A stretch of 64,000 nt of DNA, taken from the NCBI GenBank assembly GCA_963678705.1, contig OY783204.1, positions 14,580,759 to 14,644,758 of the forward strand. The letters run 5' to 3'. Below the pieces are notes generated by a model. It saw only the letters and a program-made list of their open reading frames with translations. It had not been told where the DNA came from and searched no databases. Below, one piece after another: positions 38,014 through 52,289 of this stretch (position 1 is the stretch's first letter; each line of letters starts with the position of its first letter). A program made the position numbers and the translations under genes. The stretch is from Panorpa germanica (Eukaryota > Arthropoda > Insecta > Mecoptera > Panorpidae).

Positions 38014-39598
38014 TTAATGCGGCTGTAGGATAAAAGTCTGGAGACGATACTAAATATATTGCCAAAAAGATGAATGCATATATGCATAAGCTCTGGCAAG
38101 ACAGATGGGACTTAATACAAAAAGGAAGACCTACGTATTGGTTTACAAGGACGTTAATATTGCTTTGCAACACAAGTGGTTCCTATCTACTATGTGTGTG
38201 ATCGGCTCCTGCTACTTTAGGTGAAAAAAGTGATTAAAAGTGAGAAATTAATTATGGAAAAAAATTAAATAAATTATATGAATACTTTTTCAAACGAAAA
38301 GTATTTAAGTTTGTTTTAAATTTGTGTTAATTTACCCTAAACAAAGTGTTTTTACAAAAGTTTGACAGTTGGAAACCAGTGTTAAAAACGAATTTTTCAT
38401 TACGCGTACACGCGGTCTTATAAACATAACCTTAAATTTGTAACTTTGATGTTTGATATAAGACATTAATAAGTGCGATAGACAAAAAAGTGATAATAAT
38501 TAGGTTAGTGTTAGTGCTAAAACATCAAGTGGTTTAAAATTCAAGAAATCTGTAGAGATATATAAGGAAGACCTCATATAAACACTACAAATATACGGAA
38601 GACAAAAGGTTGCCGCCCACTATCAAGTAAGTCGAATAACATTAACTATAAATAATATTAAAACTCAAGATATAGTTTATATAAATGCGTGTTTTAAATA
38701 ATAATGAGAGTGTATTAATTGTTATAAGTGATTAAGTGAACAATATATGCGGTTTTCTTGGAAATAGTGATTGATCGTTCATGAACATTCAATGGTAACA
38801 AACAAATGGTAAGTAAGTAGGCATAAGTACAAGTATGTATATGAGATATTTATAGAAATTCAGTGTGCCTTTGTTGATGTGCGGTGATAAAGTGACCTTC
38901 AAAGAATTAGACCGGCAAAAACCTATAGGTACGTCTACTGCGCTATGGAGAACTATTTTCATTGTCGAACATTATTTTACAAACCGATTACCGTTCCATG
39001 AAAAGGCAACTATCTAAAGGTTGTCCTCAGCGATCTGTAATGGGGCCTGAGCTCTGGAACATGGTATTCGACGAGAACTGTGTTTCTCACTCGAAAGGTT
39101 GTGTAGACATATGTTTTGCCAACGATAATGTGATCCTTATCGGTGCAAATAGTACAGAAACCCTAGAGAGCCGTTCTCGACCTGCTATATATAAAATCTG
39201 TAGTTTCTTGAAGCTACAAAGCTACGAAACAAATACAGTAACAACGAATGATAAACTTGTAACACACCTTGCGCGTGTCACAAGGACGGAATGAAGCTTA
39301 AACTCGGCAACTATGCCGACACTATACAAGGGGGCATTTATGCTAATAGTTGTGTATTGTGCTTCGGCATGGTATTACAGGATCAATCTTCCAGATCTTC
39401 CATGCAAAGAACTATGTTATTGACGATGACGCGTTGTTGCAGAACTGTATCTACAGAAGTGGTGCAAGTGATATTAGGGACAATTCTTTTAGATTTAAAA
39501 ATCACTCATGCACTTACTCAAGTACAAATTACGCTAGAACTGAAAAAATCAAATTTTGATGATTTAAAATTAATGCGACAAATTTCGAGGATTTAAAG
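38014..39598 (+). repeat. Monomer 25 (1,585 bp)
   Basis: It shares the A6 deletion and CTCAAGATATAG spacer with unit 22, three units earlier. The box is FAND and the relic reads KITHA. Confidence 0.95.
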
Positions 39599-41184
39599 TT
39601 AATGCGGCTGTAGGATAAAAGTCTGGAGACGATACCAAATATATTGCCAAAAAGATGAATGCATATATGCATAAGCTCTGGCAAGACAGATGGGACTTAA
39701 TACAAAAAGGAAGACCTACGTATTGGTTTACAAGGACGTTAATATTGCTTTGCAACACAAGTGGTTCCTATCTACTATGTGTGTGATCGGCTCCTGCTAC
39801 TTTAGGTGAAAAAAGTGATTAAAAGTGAGAAATTAATTATGGAAAAAAATTAAATAAATTATATGAATACTTTTTCAAACGAAAAGTATTTAAGTTTGTT
39901 TTAAATTTGTGTTAATTTACCCTAAACAAAGTGTTTTTACAAAAGTTGGACAGTTGGAAACCAGTGTTAAAATCGAATTTTTCATTACGCGTACACGCGG
40001 TCTTATAAACATAACCTTAAATTTGTAACTTTGATGTTTGATATAAGACATTAATAAGTGCGATAAACAAAAAAAGTGATAATTATTAGGTTAGTGTTAG
40101 TGCTAAAACATCAAGTGGTTTAAAATTTAAGAAATCTGTAGAGATATATAAGGAAGACCTCATATAAACACTACAAATATACGGAAGACAAAAGGTTGCC
40201 GCCCACTATCAAGTAAGTCGAATAACATTAACTATAAATAATATTAAAACACAAGAATTAGTTTATATAAATGCGTGTTTTAAATAATAATGAGAGTGTA
40301 TTAATTGTTATAAGTGATTAAGTGAACAATATATGCGGTTTTCTTGGAAATAGTGATTGATCGTTCATGAACATTCAATGGTAACAAACAAATGGTAAGT
40401 AAGTAGGCATAAGTACAAGTATGTATATGAGATATTTATAGAAATTCAGTGTGCCTTTGTTGATGTCCGGTGGCCAAGTGACCTTCAAAGAATTAGACCG
40501 GCAAAAACCTATAGGTACGTCTACTGCGCTATGGAGAACTATTTTCATTGTCGAACATTATTTTACAAACCGATTACCGTTCCATGAAAAGGCAACTATC
40601 TAAAGGTTGTCCTCAGCGATCTGTAATGGGGCCTGAGCTCTGGAACATGGTATTCGACGAGAACTGTGTTTCTCACTCGAAAGGTTGTGTAGACATATGT
40701 TTTGCCAACGATAATGTGATCCTTATCGGTGCAAATAGTACAGAAACCCTAGAGAGCCGTTCTCGACCTGCTATATATAAAATCTGTAGTTTCTTGAAGC
40801 TACAAAGCTACGAAACAAATACAGTAACAACGAATGATAAACTTGTAACACACCTTGCGCGTGTCACAAGGACGGAATGAAGCTTAAACTCGGCAACTAT
40901 GCCGACACTATACAAGGGGGCATTTATGCTAATAGTTGTGTATTGTGCTTCGGCATGGTATTACAGGATCAATCTTCCAGATCTTCCATGCAAAGAACTA
41001 TGTTATTGACGATGACGCGTTGTTGCAGAACTGTATCTACAGAAGTGGTGCAAGTGATATTAGGGACAATTCTTTTAGATTTAAAAATCACTCATGCACT
41101 TACTCAAGTACAAATTACGCTAGAACTGAAAAAATCAAATTTTGATGATTTAAAATTAATGCGACAAATTTCGAGGATTTAAAG
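39599..41184 (+). repeat. Monomer 26 (1,586 bp)
   Basis: The left half matches unit 23 (TTGGACAG, AATCGAA, GATAAAC). The RT half is the FAND/KITHA form, so the unit is a mosaic relative to unit 23, which is FANE/KIFRA. Confidence 0.95.
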
Positions 41185-42770
41185 TTAATGCGGCTGTAGG
41201 ATAAAAGTCTGGAGACGATACTAAATATATTGCCAAAAAGATGAATGCATATATGCATAAGCTCTGGCAAGACAGATGGGACTTAATACAAAAAGGAAGA
41301 CCTACGTATTGGTTTACAAGGACGTTAATATTGCTTTGCAACACAAGTGGTTCCTATCTACTATGTGTGTGATCGGCTCCTGCTACTTTAGGTGAAAAAA
41401 GTGATTAAAAGTGAGAAATTAATTATGGAAAAAAATTAAATAAATTATATGAATACTTTTTCAAACGAAAAGTATTTAAGTTTGTTTTAAATTTGTGTTA
41501 ATTTACCCTAAACAAAGTGTTTTTACAAAAGTTTGACAGTTGGAAACCAGTGTTAAAAACGAATTTTTCATTACGCGTACACGCGGTCTTATAAACATAA
41601 CCTCAAATTTGTAACTTTGATGTTTGATATAAGACATTAATAAGTGCGATAGACAAAAAAAGTGATAGTTATTAGGTTAGTGTTAGTGCTAAAACATCAA
41701 GTGGTTTAAAATTTAAGAAATCTGTAGAGATATATAAGGAAGACCTCATATAAACACTACAAATATACGGAAGACAAAAGGTTGCCGCCCACTATCAAGT
41801 AAGTCGAATAACATTAACTATAAATAATATTAAAACACAAGAATTAGTTTATATAAATGCGTGTTTTAAATAATATTGAGAGTGTATTAATTGTTATAAG
41901 TGATTAAGTGAACAATATATGCGGTTTTCTTGGAAATAGTGAATGATCGTTCATGAACATTCAATGGTAACAAACAAATGGTAAGTAAGTAGGCATAAGT
42001 ACAAGTATGTATATGAGATATTTATAGAAATTCAGTGTGCCTTTGTTGATGTCCGGTGGCCAAGTGATCTTCAAAGAATTAGACCGGCAAAAACCTATAG
42101 GTACGTCTACTGCGCTATAGAGAACTATTTTCATTGTCGAACATTATTTTACAAACCGATTACCGTTCCATGAAAAGGCAACTATCTAAAGGTTGTCCTC
42201 AGCGATCTGTAATGGGGCCTGAGCTCTGGAACATGGTATTCGACGAGAACTGTGTTTCTCACTCGAAAGGTTGTGTAGACATATGTTTTGCAAACGAAAA
42301 TGAGATCCTTATCGGTGCAAATAGTACAGAAACCCTAGAAAGCCGTTCTCGACCTGCTATATATAAAATCTGTAGTTTCTTGAAGCTACAAAGCTACGAA
42401 GCAATTACAGTAACAACGAATGATAAACTTGTAACACACCTTGCGCGTGTCACAAGGACGGAATAAGGCTTAAACTCGGCAACTATGCCGACACTATACA
42501 AAGGGGCATTTATGCTAATAGTTGTGTATTGTGCTTCGGCATGGTATTACAGGATCAATCTTCCAGATCTTTCATGCAAAGAACTATGTTATTGACGATG
42601 ACGCGTTGTTGCAGAACTGTATCTACAGAAGTGGTGCAAGTGATATTGGGGACAATTCTTTTAGATTTAAAAATCTTTCGTGCACTTACTCAAGTACAAA
42701 TTACGCTAGAACTGAAAAAATCAAATTTTGATGATTTAAAATTAATGCGACAAATTTCGAGGATTTAAAG
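41185..42770 (+). repeat. Monomer 27 (1,586 bp), TAA haplotype
   Basis: GGAATAAGGCT replaces GGAATGAAGCT, changing the first stop to TAA and removing the MKLKL start. The box is FANE (GCAAACGAA), with SFMQ and KIFRA. The stop haplotype is shared with units 34 and 38. Confidence 0.95.
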
Positions 42771-44357
42771 TTAATGCGGCTGTAGGATAAAAGTCTGGAG
42801 ACGATACCAAATATATTGCCAAAGAGATGAATGCATATATGCATAAGCTCTGGCAAGACAGATGGGACTTAATACAAAAAGGAAGACCTACGTATTGGTT
42901 TACAAGGACGTTAATATTGCTTTGCAACACAAGTGGTTCCTATCTACTATGTGTGTGATCGGCTCCTGCTACTTTAGGTGAAAAAAGTGATTAAAAGTGA
43001 GAAATTAATTATGAAAAAAAATTAAATAAATTATATGAATACTTTTTCAAACGAAAAGTATTTAAGTTTGTTTTAAATTTGTGTTAATTTACCCTAAACA
43101 AAGTGTTTTTACAAAAGTTTGACAGTTGGAAACCAGTGTTAAAAACGAATTTTTCATTACGCGTACACGCGGTCTTATAAACATAACCTCAAATTTGTAA
43201 CTTTGATGTTTGATATAAGACATTAATAAGTGCGATAGACAAAAAAAGTGATAATAATTAGGTTAGTGTTAGTGCTAAAACATCAAGTGGTTTAAAATTC
43301 AAGAAATCTGTAGAGATATATAAGGAAGACCTTATATAAACACTACAAATATACGGAAGACAAAAGGTTGCCGCCCACTATCAAGTAAGTCGAATAACAT
43401 TAACTATAAATAATATTAAAACTCAAGATATAGTTTATATAAATGCGTGTTTTAAATAATAATAAGAGTGTATTAATTGTTATAAGTGAATAAGTGAACA
43501 ATATATGCGGTTTTCTTGGAAATAGTGATTGATCGTTCATGAACATTCAATGGTAACAAACAAATGGTAAGTAAGTAGGCATAAGTACAAGTATGTATAT
43601 GAGATATTTATAGAAATTCAGTGTGCCTTTGTTGATGTGCGGTAATAAAGTGACCTTCAAAGAATTAGACCGGCAAAAACCTATAGGTACGTCTACTGCG
43701 CTATGGAGAACTATTTTCATTGTCGAACATTATTTTACAAACCGATTACCGTTCCATAAAAAGGCAACTATCTAAAGGTTGTCCTCAGCGATCTGTAATG
43801 GGGCCTGAGCTCTGGAACATGGTATTCGACGAGAACTGTGTTTCTCACTCGAAAGGTTGTGTAGACATATGTTTTGCCAACGATAATGTGATCCTTATCG
43901 GTGCAAATAGTACAGAAACCCTAGAGAGCCGTTCTCGACCTGCTATATATAAAATCTGTAGTTTCTTGAAGCTACAAAGCTACGAAACAAATACAGTAAC
44001 AACGAATGATAAACTTGTAACACACCTTGCGCATGTCACAAGGACGGAATGAAGCTTAAACTCGGCAACTATGCCGACACTATACAAGGGGGCATTTATG
44101 CTAATAGTTGTGAATTGTGCTTCGGCATGGTATTACAGGATCAATCTTCAAGATCTTCCATGCAAAGAACTATGTTATTGACGATGACGCGTTGTTGCAG
44201 AACTGTATCTACAGAAGTGGTGCAAGTGATATTAGGGACAATTCTTTTAGATTTAAAAATCACTCATGGCACTTACTCAAGTACAAATTACGCTAGAACT
44301 GAAAAAATCAAATTTTGATGATTTAAAATTAATGCGACAAATTTCGAGGATTTAAAG
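42771..44357 (+). repeat. Monomer 28 (1,587 bp)
   Basis: One inserted G (TCATGGCAC) shifts the R1-like segment to end HGTYSSTNYARTEKIKF. The box is FAND, motif-B flank SIKRQ. The spacer has AATAATAAGAG and GGTAATAAAG. GTGAATTGTG is shared with unit 29. Confidence 0.95.
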
Positions 44358-45944
44358 TTAATGCGGCTGTAGGATAAAAGTCTGGAGACGATACCAAATA
44401 TATTGTTAAAGAGATGAATGCATATATGCATAAGCTCTAGCAAGACAGATGGAACTTAATACAAAAAGGAAGACCTACGTATTGGTTTACAAGGACGATA
44501 ATATTGCTTTGCAACACAAGTGGTTCCTATCTACTATGTGTGTGATCGGCTCCTGCTACTTTAGGTGAAAAAAGTGATTAAAAGTGAGAAATTAATTATG
44601 GAAAAAAATTAAATAAATTATATGAATACTTTTTCAAACGAAAAGTATTTAAGTTTGTTTTAAATTTGTGTTAATTTACCCTAAACAAAGTGTTTTTACA
44701 AAAGTTTGACAGTTGGAAACCAGTGTTAAAATCGAATTTTTCATTACGCGTACACGCGGTCTTATAAACATAACCTCAAATTTGTAACTTTGATGTTTGA
44801 TATAAGACATTAATAAGTGCGATAGACAAAAAAAGTGATAGTTATTAGGTTAGTGTTAGTGCTAAAACATCAAGTGGTTTAAAATTCAAGAAATCTGTAG
44901 AGATATATAAGGAAGACCTCATATAAACACTACAAATATAGGGAAGACAAAAGGTTGCCGCCCACTATCAAGTAAGTCAAATAACATTAACTATAAATAA
45001 TATTAAAACACAAGAATTAGTTTATATAAATGCGTGTTTTAAATAATTATGAGAGTGTATTAATTGTTATAAGTGATTAAGTGAACAATATATGCGGTTT
45101 TCTTGGAAATAGTGATTGATCGTTCATGAACATTCAATGGTAACAAACAAATGGTAAGTAAGTAGGCATAAGTACAAGTATGTATATGATATATTTATAG
45201 AAATTCAGTGTGCCTTTGTTGATGTGCGGTAATAAAGTGACCTTCAAAGAATTAGACCGGCAAAAACCTATAGGTACGTCTACTGCGCTATGGAGAACTA
45301 TTTTCATTGTCGAACATTATTTTACAAACCGATTACCGTTCCATAAAAAGGCAACTATCTAAAGGTTGTCCTCAGCGATCTGTAATGGGGCCTGAGCTCT
45401 GGAACATGGTATTCGACGAGAACTGTGTTTCTCACTCGAAAGGTTGTGTAGACATATGTTTTGCCAACGATAATGTGATCCTTATCGGTGCAAATAGTAC
45501 AGAAACCCTAGAGAGCCGTTCTCGACCTGCTATATATAAAATCTGTAGTTTCTTGAAGCTACAAAGCTACGAAACAAATACAGTAACAACGAATGATAAA
45601 CTTGTAACACACCTTGCGCGTGTCACAAGGACGGAATGAAGCTTAAACTCGGCAACTATGCCGACACTATACAAGGGGGCATTTATGCTAATAGTTGTGA
45701 ATTGTGCTTCGGCATGGTATTACAGGATCAATCTTCAAGATCTTCCATGCAAATAACTATGTTATTGACGATGACGCGTTGTTGCAGAACTGTATCTACA
45801 GAAGTGGTGCAAGTGATATTAGGGACAATTCTTTTAGATTTAAAAATCACTCATGGCACTTACTCAAGTACAAATTACGCTAGAACTGAAAAAATCAAAT
45901 TTTGATGATTTAAAATTAATGCGACAAATTTCGAGGATTTAAAG
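44358..45944 (+). repeat. Monomer 29 (1,587 bp)
   Basis: It has the inserted G, SIKRQ, GGTAATAAAG and GTGAATTGTG of unit 28. The left half has ATTGTTAAAG, ATGGAACTT, AATATAGGG and AGTCAAATAAC. MQITML and GATATATTT are private. Confidence 0.95.
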
Positions 45945-47531
45945 TTAATGCGGCTGTAGGATAAAAGTCTGGAGACGATACCAAATATATTGTTAAAGAG
46001 ATGAATGCATATATGCATAAGCTCTAGCAAGACAGATGGAACTTAATACAAAAAGGAAGACCTACGTATTGGTTTACAAGGACGATAATATTGCTTTGCA
46101 ACACAAGTGGTTCCTATCTACTATGTGTGTGATCGGCTCCTGCTACTTTAGGTGAAAAAAGTGATTAAAAGTGAGAAATTAATTATGGAAAAAAATTAAA
46201 TAAATTATATGAATACTTTTTCAAACGAAAAGTATTTAAGTTTGTTTTAAATTTGTGTTAATTTACCCTAAACAAAGTGTTTTTACAAAAGTTTGACAGT
46301 TGGAAACCAGTGTTAAAATCGAATTTTTCATTACGCGTACACGCGGTCTTATAAACATAACCTCAAATTTGTAACTTTGATGTTTGATATAAGACATTAA
46401 TAAGTGCGATAGACAAAAAAAGTGATAGTTATTAGGTTAGTGTTAGTGCTAAAACATCAAGTGGTTTAAAATTCAAGAAATCTGTAGAGATATATAAGGA
46501 AGACCTCATATAAACACTACAAATATAGGGAAGACAAAAGGTTGCCGCCCACTATCAAGTAAGTCAAATAACATTAACTATAAATAATATTAAAACACAA
46601 GAATTAGTTTATATAAATGCGTGTTTTAAATAATTATGAGAGTGTATTAATTGTTATAAGTGATTAAGTGAACAATATATGCGGTTTTCTTGGAAATAGT
46701 GATTGATCGTTCATGAACATTCAATGGTAACAAACAAATGGTAAGTAAGTAGGCATAAGTACAAGTATGTATATGAGATATTTATAGAAATTCAGTGTGC
46801 CTTTGTTGATGTGCGGTGATAAAGTGACCTTCAAAGAATTAGACCGGCAAAAACCTATAGGTACGTCTACTGCGCTATGGAGAACTATTTTCATTGTCGA
46901 ACATTATTTTACAAACCGATTACCGTTCCATAAAAAGGCAACTATCTAAAGGTTGTCCTCAGCGATCTGTAATGGGGCCTGAGCTCTGGAACATGGTATT
47001 CGACGAGAACTGTGTTTCTCACTCGAAAGGTTGTGTAGACATATGTTTTGCCAACGATAATGTGATCCTTATCGGTGCAAATAGTACAGAAACCCTAGAG
47101 AGCCGTTCTCGACCTGCTATATATAAAATCTGTAGTTTCTTGAAGCTACAAAGCTACGAAACAAATACAGTAACAACGAATGATAAACTTGTAACACACA
47201 TTGCGCGTGTCACAAGGACGGAATGAAGCTTAAACTCGGCAACTATGCCGACACTATACAAGGGGGCATTTATGCTAATAGTTGTGTATTGTGCTTCGGC
47301 ATGGTATTACAGGATCAATCTTCCAGATCTTCCATGCAAAGAACTATGTTATTGACGATGACGCGTTGTTGCAGAACTGTATCTACAGAAGTGGTGCAAG
47401 TGATATTAGGGACAATTCTTTTAGATTTAAAAATCACTCATGGCACTTACTCAAGTACAAATTACGCTAGAACTGAAAAAATCAAATTTTGATGATTTAA
47501 AATTAATGCGACAAATTTCGAGGATTTAAAG
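45945..47531 (+). repeat. Monomer 30 (1,587 bp)
   Basis: The left half repeats unit 29 (ATGGAACTT, AATATAGGG, AGTCAAATAAC) and the inserted G is present. The RT half has SIKRQ, FAND and private HIARV. Confidence 0.95.
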
Positions 47532-49117
47532 TTAATGCGGCTGTAGGATAAAAGTCTGGAGACGATACCAAATATATTGTTAAAGAGATGAATGCATATA
47601 TGCATAAGCTCTAGCAAGACAGATGGGACTTAATACAAAAAGGAAGACCTACGTATTGGTTTACAAGGACGATAATATTGCTTTGCAACACAAGTGGTTC
47701 CTATCTACTATGTGTGTGATCGGCTCCTGCTACTTTAGGTGAAAAAAGTGATTAAAAGTGAGAAATTAATTATGGAAAAAAATTAAATAAATTATATGAA
47801 TACTTTTTCAAACGAAAAGTATTTAAGTTTGTTTTAAATTTGTGTTAATTTACCCTAAACAAAGTGTTTTTACAAAAGTTTGACAGTTGGAAACCAGTGT
47901 TAAAATCGAATTTTTCATTACGCGTACACGCGGTCTTATAAACATAACCTCAAATTTGTAACTTTGATGTTTGATATAAGACATTAATAAGTGCGATAGA
48001 CAAAAAAAGTGATAGTTATTAGGTTAGTGTTAGTGCTAAAACATCAAGTGGTTTAAAATTCAAGAAATCTGTAGAGATATATAAGGAAGACCTCATATAA
48101 ACACTACAAATATACGGAAGACAAAAGGTTGCCGCCCACTATCAAGTAAGTCGAATAACATTAACTATAAATAATATTAAAACACAAGAATTAGTTTATA
48201 TAAATGCGTGTTTTAAATAATTATGAGAGTGTATTAATTGTTATAAGTGATTAAGTGAACAATATATGCGGATTTCTTGGAAATAGTGATTGATCGTTCA
48301 TGAACATTCAATGGTAACAAACAAATGGTAAGTAAGTAGGCATAAGTACAAGTATGTATATGAGATATTTATAGAAATTCAGTGTGCCTTTGTTGATGTC
48401 CGGTGGCCAAGTGACCTTCAAAGAATTAGACCGGCAAAAACCTATAGGTACGTCTACTGCGCTATGGAGAACTATTTTCATTGTCGAACATTATTTTACA
48501 AACCGATTACCGTTCCATGAAAAGGCAACTATCTAAAGGTTGTCCTCAGCGATCTGTAATAGGGCCTGAGCTCTGGAACATGGTATTCGACGAGAACTGT
48601 GTTTCTCACTCGAAAGGTTGTGTAGACATATGTTTTGCCAACGAAAATGAGATCCTTATCGGTGCAAATAGTACAGAAACCCTAGAAAGCCGTTCTCGAC
48701 CTGCTATATATAAATTCTGTAGTTTCTTGAAGCTACAAAGCTACGAAGCAATTACAGTAACAACGAATGATAAACTTGTAACACACCTTGCGCGTGTCAC
48801 AAGGACGGAATGAAGCTTAAACTCGGCAACTATGCCGACACTATACAAAGGGGCATTTATGCTGAAAGTTGTGTATTGTGCTTCGGCATGGTATTACAGG
48901 ATCAATCTTTCAGATCTTCCATGCAAAGAACTATGTTATTGACGATGACGCGTTGTTGCAGAACTGTATCTACAGAAGTGGTGCAAGTGATATTCGGGAC
49001 AATTCTTTTAGATTTAAAAATCTTTCGTGCACTTACTCAAGTACAAATTACGCTAGAACTGAAAAAATCAAATTTTGATGATTTAAAATTAATGCGACAA
49101 ATTTCGAGGATTTAAAG
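47532..49117 (+). repeat. Monomer 31 (1,586 bp)
   Basis: The RT half is SVIGPE, FANE, KIFRA, with SFRSS and VIFGT shared with units 32 and 35. AESC and GCGGATTTC are private. Confidence 0.95.
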
Positions 49118-50703
49118 TTAATGCGGCTGTAGGATAAAAGTCTGGAGACGATACCAAATATATTGTTAAAGAGATGAATGCATATATGCATAAGCTCTAG
49201 CAAGACAGATGGGACTTAATACAAAAAGGAAGACCTACGTATTGGTTTACAAGGACGATAATATTGCTTTGCAACACAAGTGGTTCCTATCTACTATGTG
49301 TGTGATCGGCTCCTGCTACTTTAGGTGAAAAAAGTGATTAAAAGTGAGAAATTAATTATGGAAAAAAATTAAATAAATTATATGAATACTTTTTCAAACG
49401 AAAAGTATTTAAGTTTGTTTTAAATTTGTGTTAATTTACCCTAAACAAAGTGTTTTTACAAAAGTTTGACAGTTGGAAACCAGTGTTAAAATCGAATTTT
49501 TCATTACGCGTACACGCGGTCTTATAAACATAACCTCAAATTTGTAACTTTGATGTTTGATATAAGACATTAATAAGTGCGATAGACAAAAAAAGTGATA
49601 GTTATTAGGTTAGTGTTAGTGCTAAAACATCAAGTGGTTTAAAATTCAAGAAATCTGTAGAGATATATAAGGAAGACCTCATATAAACACTACAAATATA
49701 CGGAAGACAAAAGGTTGCCGCCCACTATCAAGTAAGTCGAATAACATTAACTATAAATAATATTAAAACACAAGAATTAGTTTATATAAATGCGTGTTTT
49801 AAATAATTATGAGAGTGTATTAATTGTTATAAGTGATTAAGTGAACAATATATGCGGTTTTCTTGGAAATAGTGATTGATCGTTCATGAACATTCAATGG
49901 TAACAAACAAATGGTAAGTAAGTAGGCATAAGTACAAGTATGTATATGAGATATTTATAGAAATTCAGTGTGCCTTTGTTGATGTCCGGTGGCCAAGTGA
50001 CCTTCAAAGAATTAGACCGGCAAAAACCTATAGGTACGTCTACTGCGCTATGGAGAACTATTTTCATTGTCGAACATTATTTTACAAACCGATTACCGTT
50101 CCATGAAAAGGCAACTATCTAAAGGTTGTCCTCAGCGATCTGTAATAGGGCCTGAGCTCTGGAACATGGTATTCGACGAGAACTGTGTTTCTCACTCGAA
50201 AGGTTGTGTAGACATATGTTTTGCCAACGAAAATGAGATCCTTATCGGTGCAAATAGTACAGAAACCCTAGAAAGCCGTTCTCGACCTGCTATATATAAA
50301 TTCTGTAGTTTCTTGAAGCTACAAAGCTACGAAGCAATTACAGTAACAACGAATGATAAACTTGTAACACACCTTGCGCGTGTCACAAGGACGGAATGAA
50401 GCTTAAACTCGGCAACTATGCCGACACTATACAAAGGGGCATTTATGCTAATAGTTGTGTATTGTGCTTCGGCATGGTATTACAGGATCAATCTTTCAGA
50501 TCTTCCATGCAAAGAACTATGTTATTGACGATGACGCGTTGTTGCAGAACTGTATCTACAGAAGTGGTGCAAGTGATATTCGGGACAATTCTTTTAGATT
50601 TAAAAATCTTTCGTGCACTTACTCAAGTACAAATTACGCTAGAACTGAAAAAATCAAATTTTGATGATTTAAAATTAATGCGACAAATTTCGAGGATTTA
50701 AAG
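49118..50703 (+). repeat. Monomer 32 (1,586 bp)
   Basis: It has ATTGTTAAAG at the left and SVIGPE, FANE, SFRSS, VIFGT and KIFRA at the right, matching unit 35 three copies later. Confidence 0.95.
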
Positions 50704-52289
50704 TTAATGCGGCTGTAGGATAAAAGTCTGGAGACGATACCAAATATATTGCCAAAGAGATGAATGCATATATGTATAAGCTCTGGCAAGACAGATGGGA
50801 CTTAATACAAAAAGGAAGACTTACGTATTAATTTACAAGGACGTTAATATTGCTTTGCAACACAAGTGGTTCCTATCTACTATGTGTGTGATCGGCTCCT
50901 GCTACTTTAGGTGAAAAAAGTGATTAAAAGTGAGAAATTAATTATGAAAAAAAATTAAATAAATTATATGAATACTTTTTCAAACGAAAAGTATTTAAGT
51001 TTGTTTTAAATTTGTGTTAATTTACCCTAAACAAAGTGTTTTTACAAAAGTTTGACAGTTGGAAACCAGTGTTAAAAACGAATTTTTCATTACGCGTACA
51101 CGCGGTCTTATAAACATAACCTCAAATTTGTAACTTTGATGTTTGATATAAGACATTAATAAGTGCGATAAACAAAAAAAGTGATAATTATTAGGTTAGT
51201 GTTAGTGCTAAAACATCAAGTGGTTTAAAATTCAAGAAATCTGTAGAGATATATAAGGAAGACCTCATATAAACACTACAAATATACGGAAGACAAAAGG
51301 TTGCCGCCCACTATCAAGTAAGTCGAATAACATTAACTATAAATAATATTAAAACTTAAGATATAGTTTATATAAATGCGTGTTTTAAATAATAATGAGA
51401 GTGTATTAATTGTTATAAGTGATTAAGTGAACAATATATGCGGTTTTCTTGGAAATAGTGATTGATCGTTCATGAACATTCAATGGTAACAAACAAATGG
51501 TAAGTAAGTAGGCATAAGTACAAGTATGTATATGAGATATTTATAGAAATTCAGTGTGCCTTTGTTGATGTGCGGTGATAAAGTGACCTTCAAAGAATTA
51601 GACCGGCAAAGACCTATAGGTACGTCTACTGCGCTATGGAGAACTATTTTCATTGTCGAACATTATTTTACAAACCGATTACCGTTTCATGAAAAGGCAA
51701 CTATCTAAAGGTTGTCCTCAGCGATCTGTAATGGGGCCTGAGCTCTGGAACATGGTATTCGACGAGAACTGTGTTTCTCACTCGAAAGGTTGTGTAGACA
51801 TATGTTTTGCCAACGATAATGTGATCCTTATCGGTGCAAATAGTACAGAAACCCTAGAGAGCCGTTCTCGACCTGCTATATATAAAATCTGTAGTTTCTT
51901 GAAGCTACAAAGCTACGAAACAAATACAGTAACAACGAATGATAAACTTGTAACACACCTTGCGCGTGTCACAGAGACGGAATGAAGCTTAAACTCGGCA
52001 ACTATGCCGACACTATACAAGGGGGCATTTATGCTAATAGTTGTGTATTGTGCTTCGGCATGGTATTACAGGATCAATCTTCCAGATCTTCCATGCAAAG
52101 AACTATGTTATTGACGATGACGCGTTGTTGCAGAACTGTATCTACAGAAGTGGTGCAAGTGATATTGGGGACAATTCTTTTAGATTTAAAAATCTTTCGT
52201 GCACTTACTCAAGTACAAATTACGCTAGAACTGAAAAAATCAAATTTTGATGATTTAAAATTAATGCGACAAATTTCGAGGATTTAAAG
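50704..52289 (+). repeat. Monomer 33 (1,586 bp)
   Basis: It has TATGTATAAG, TACGTATTAATTT and CTTAAGATATAG, plus YRFMKRQ and FAND, matching unit 36. CACAGAGACGG and CAAAGACCT are private. Confidence 0.95.
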
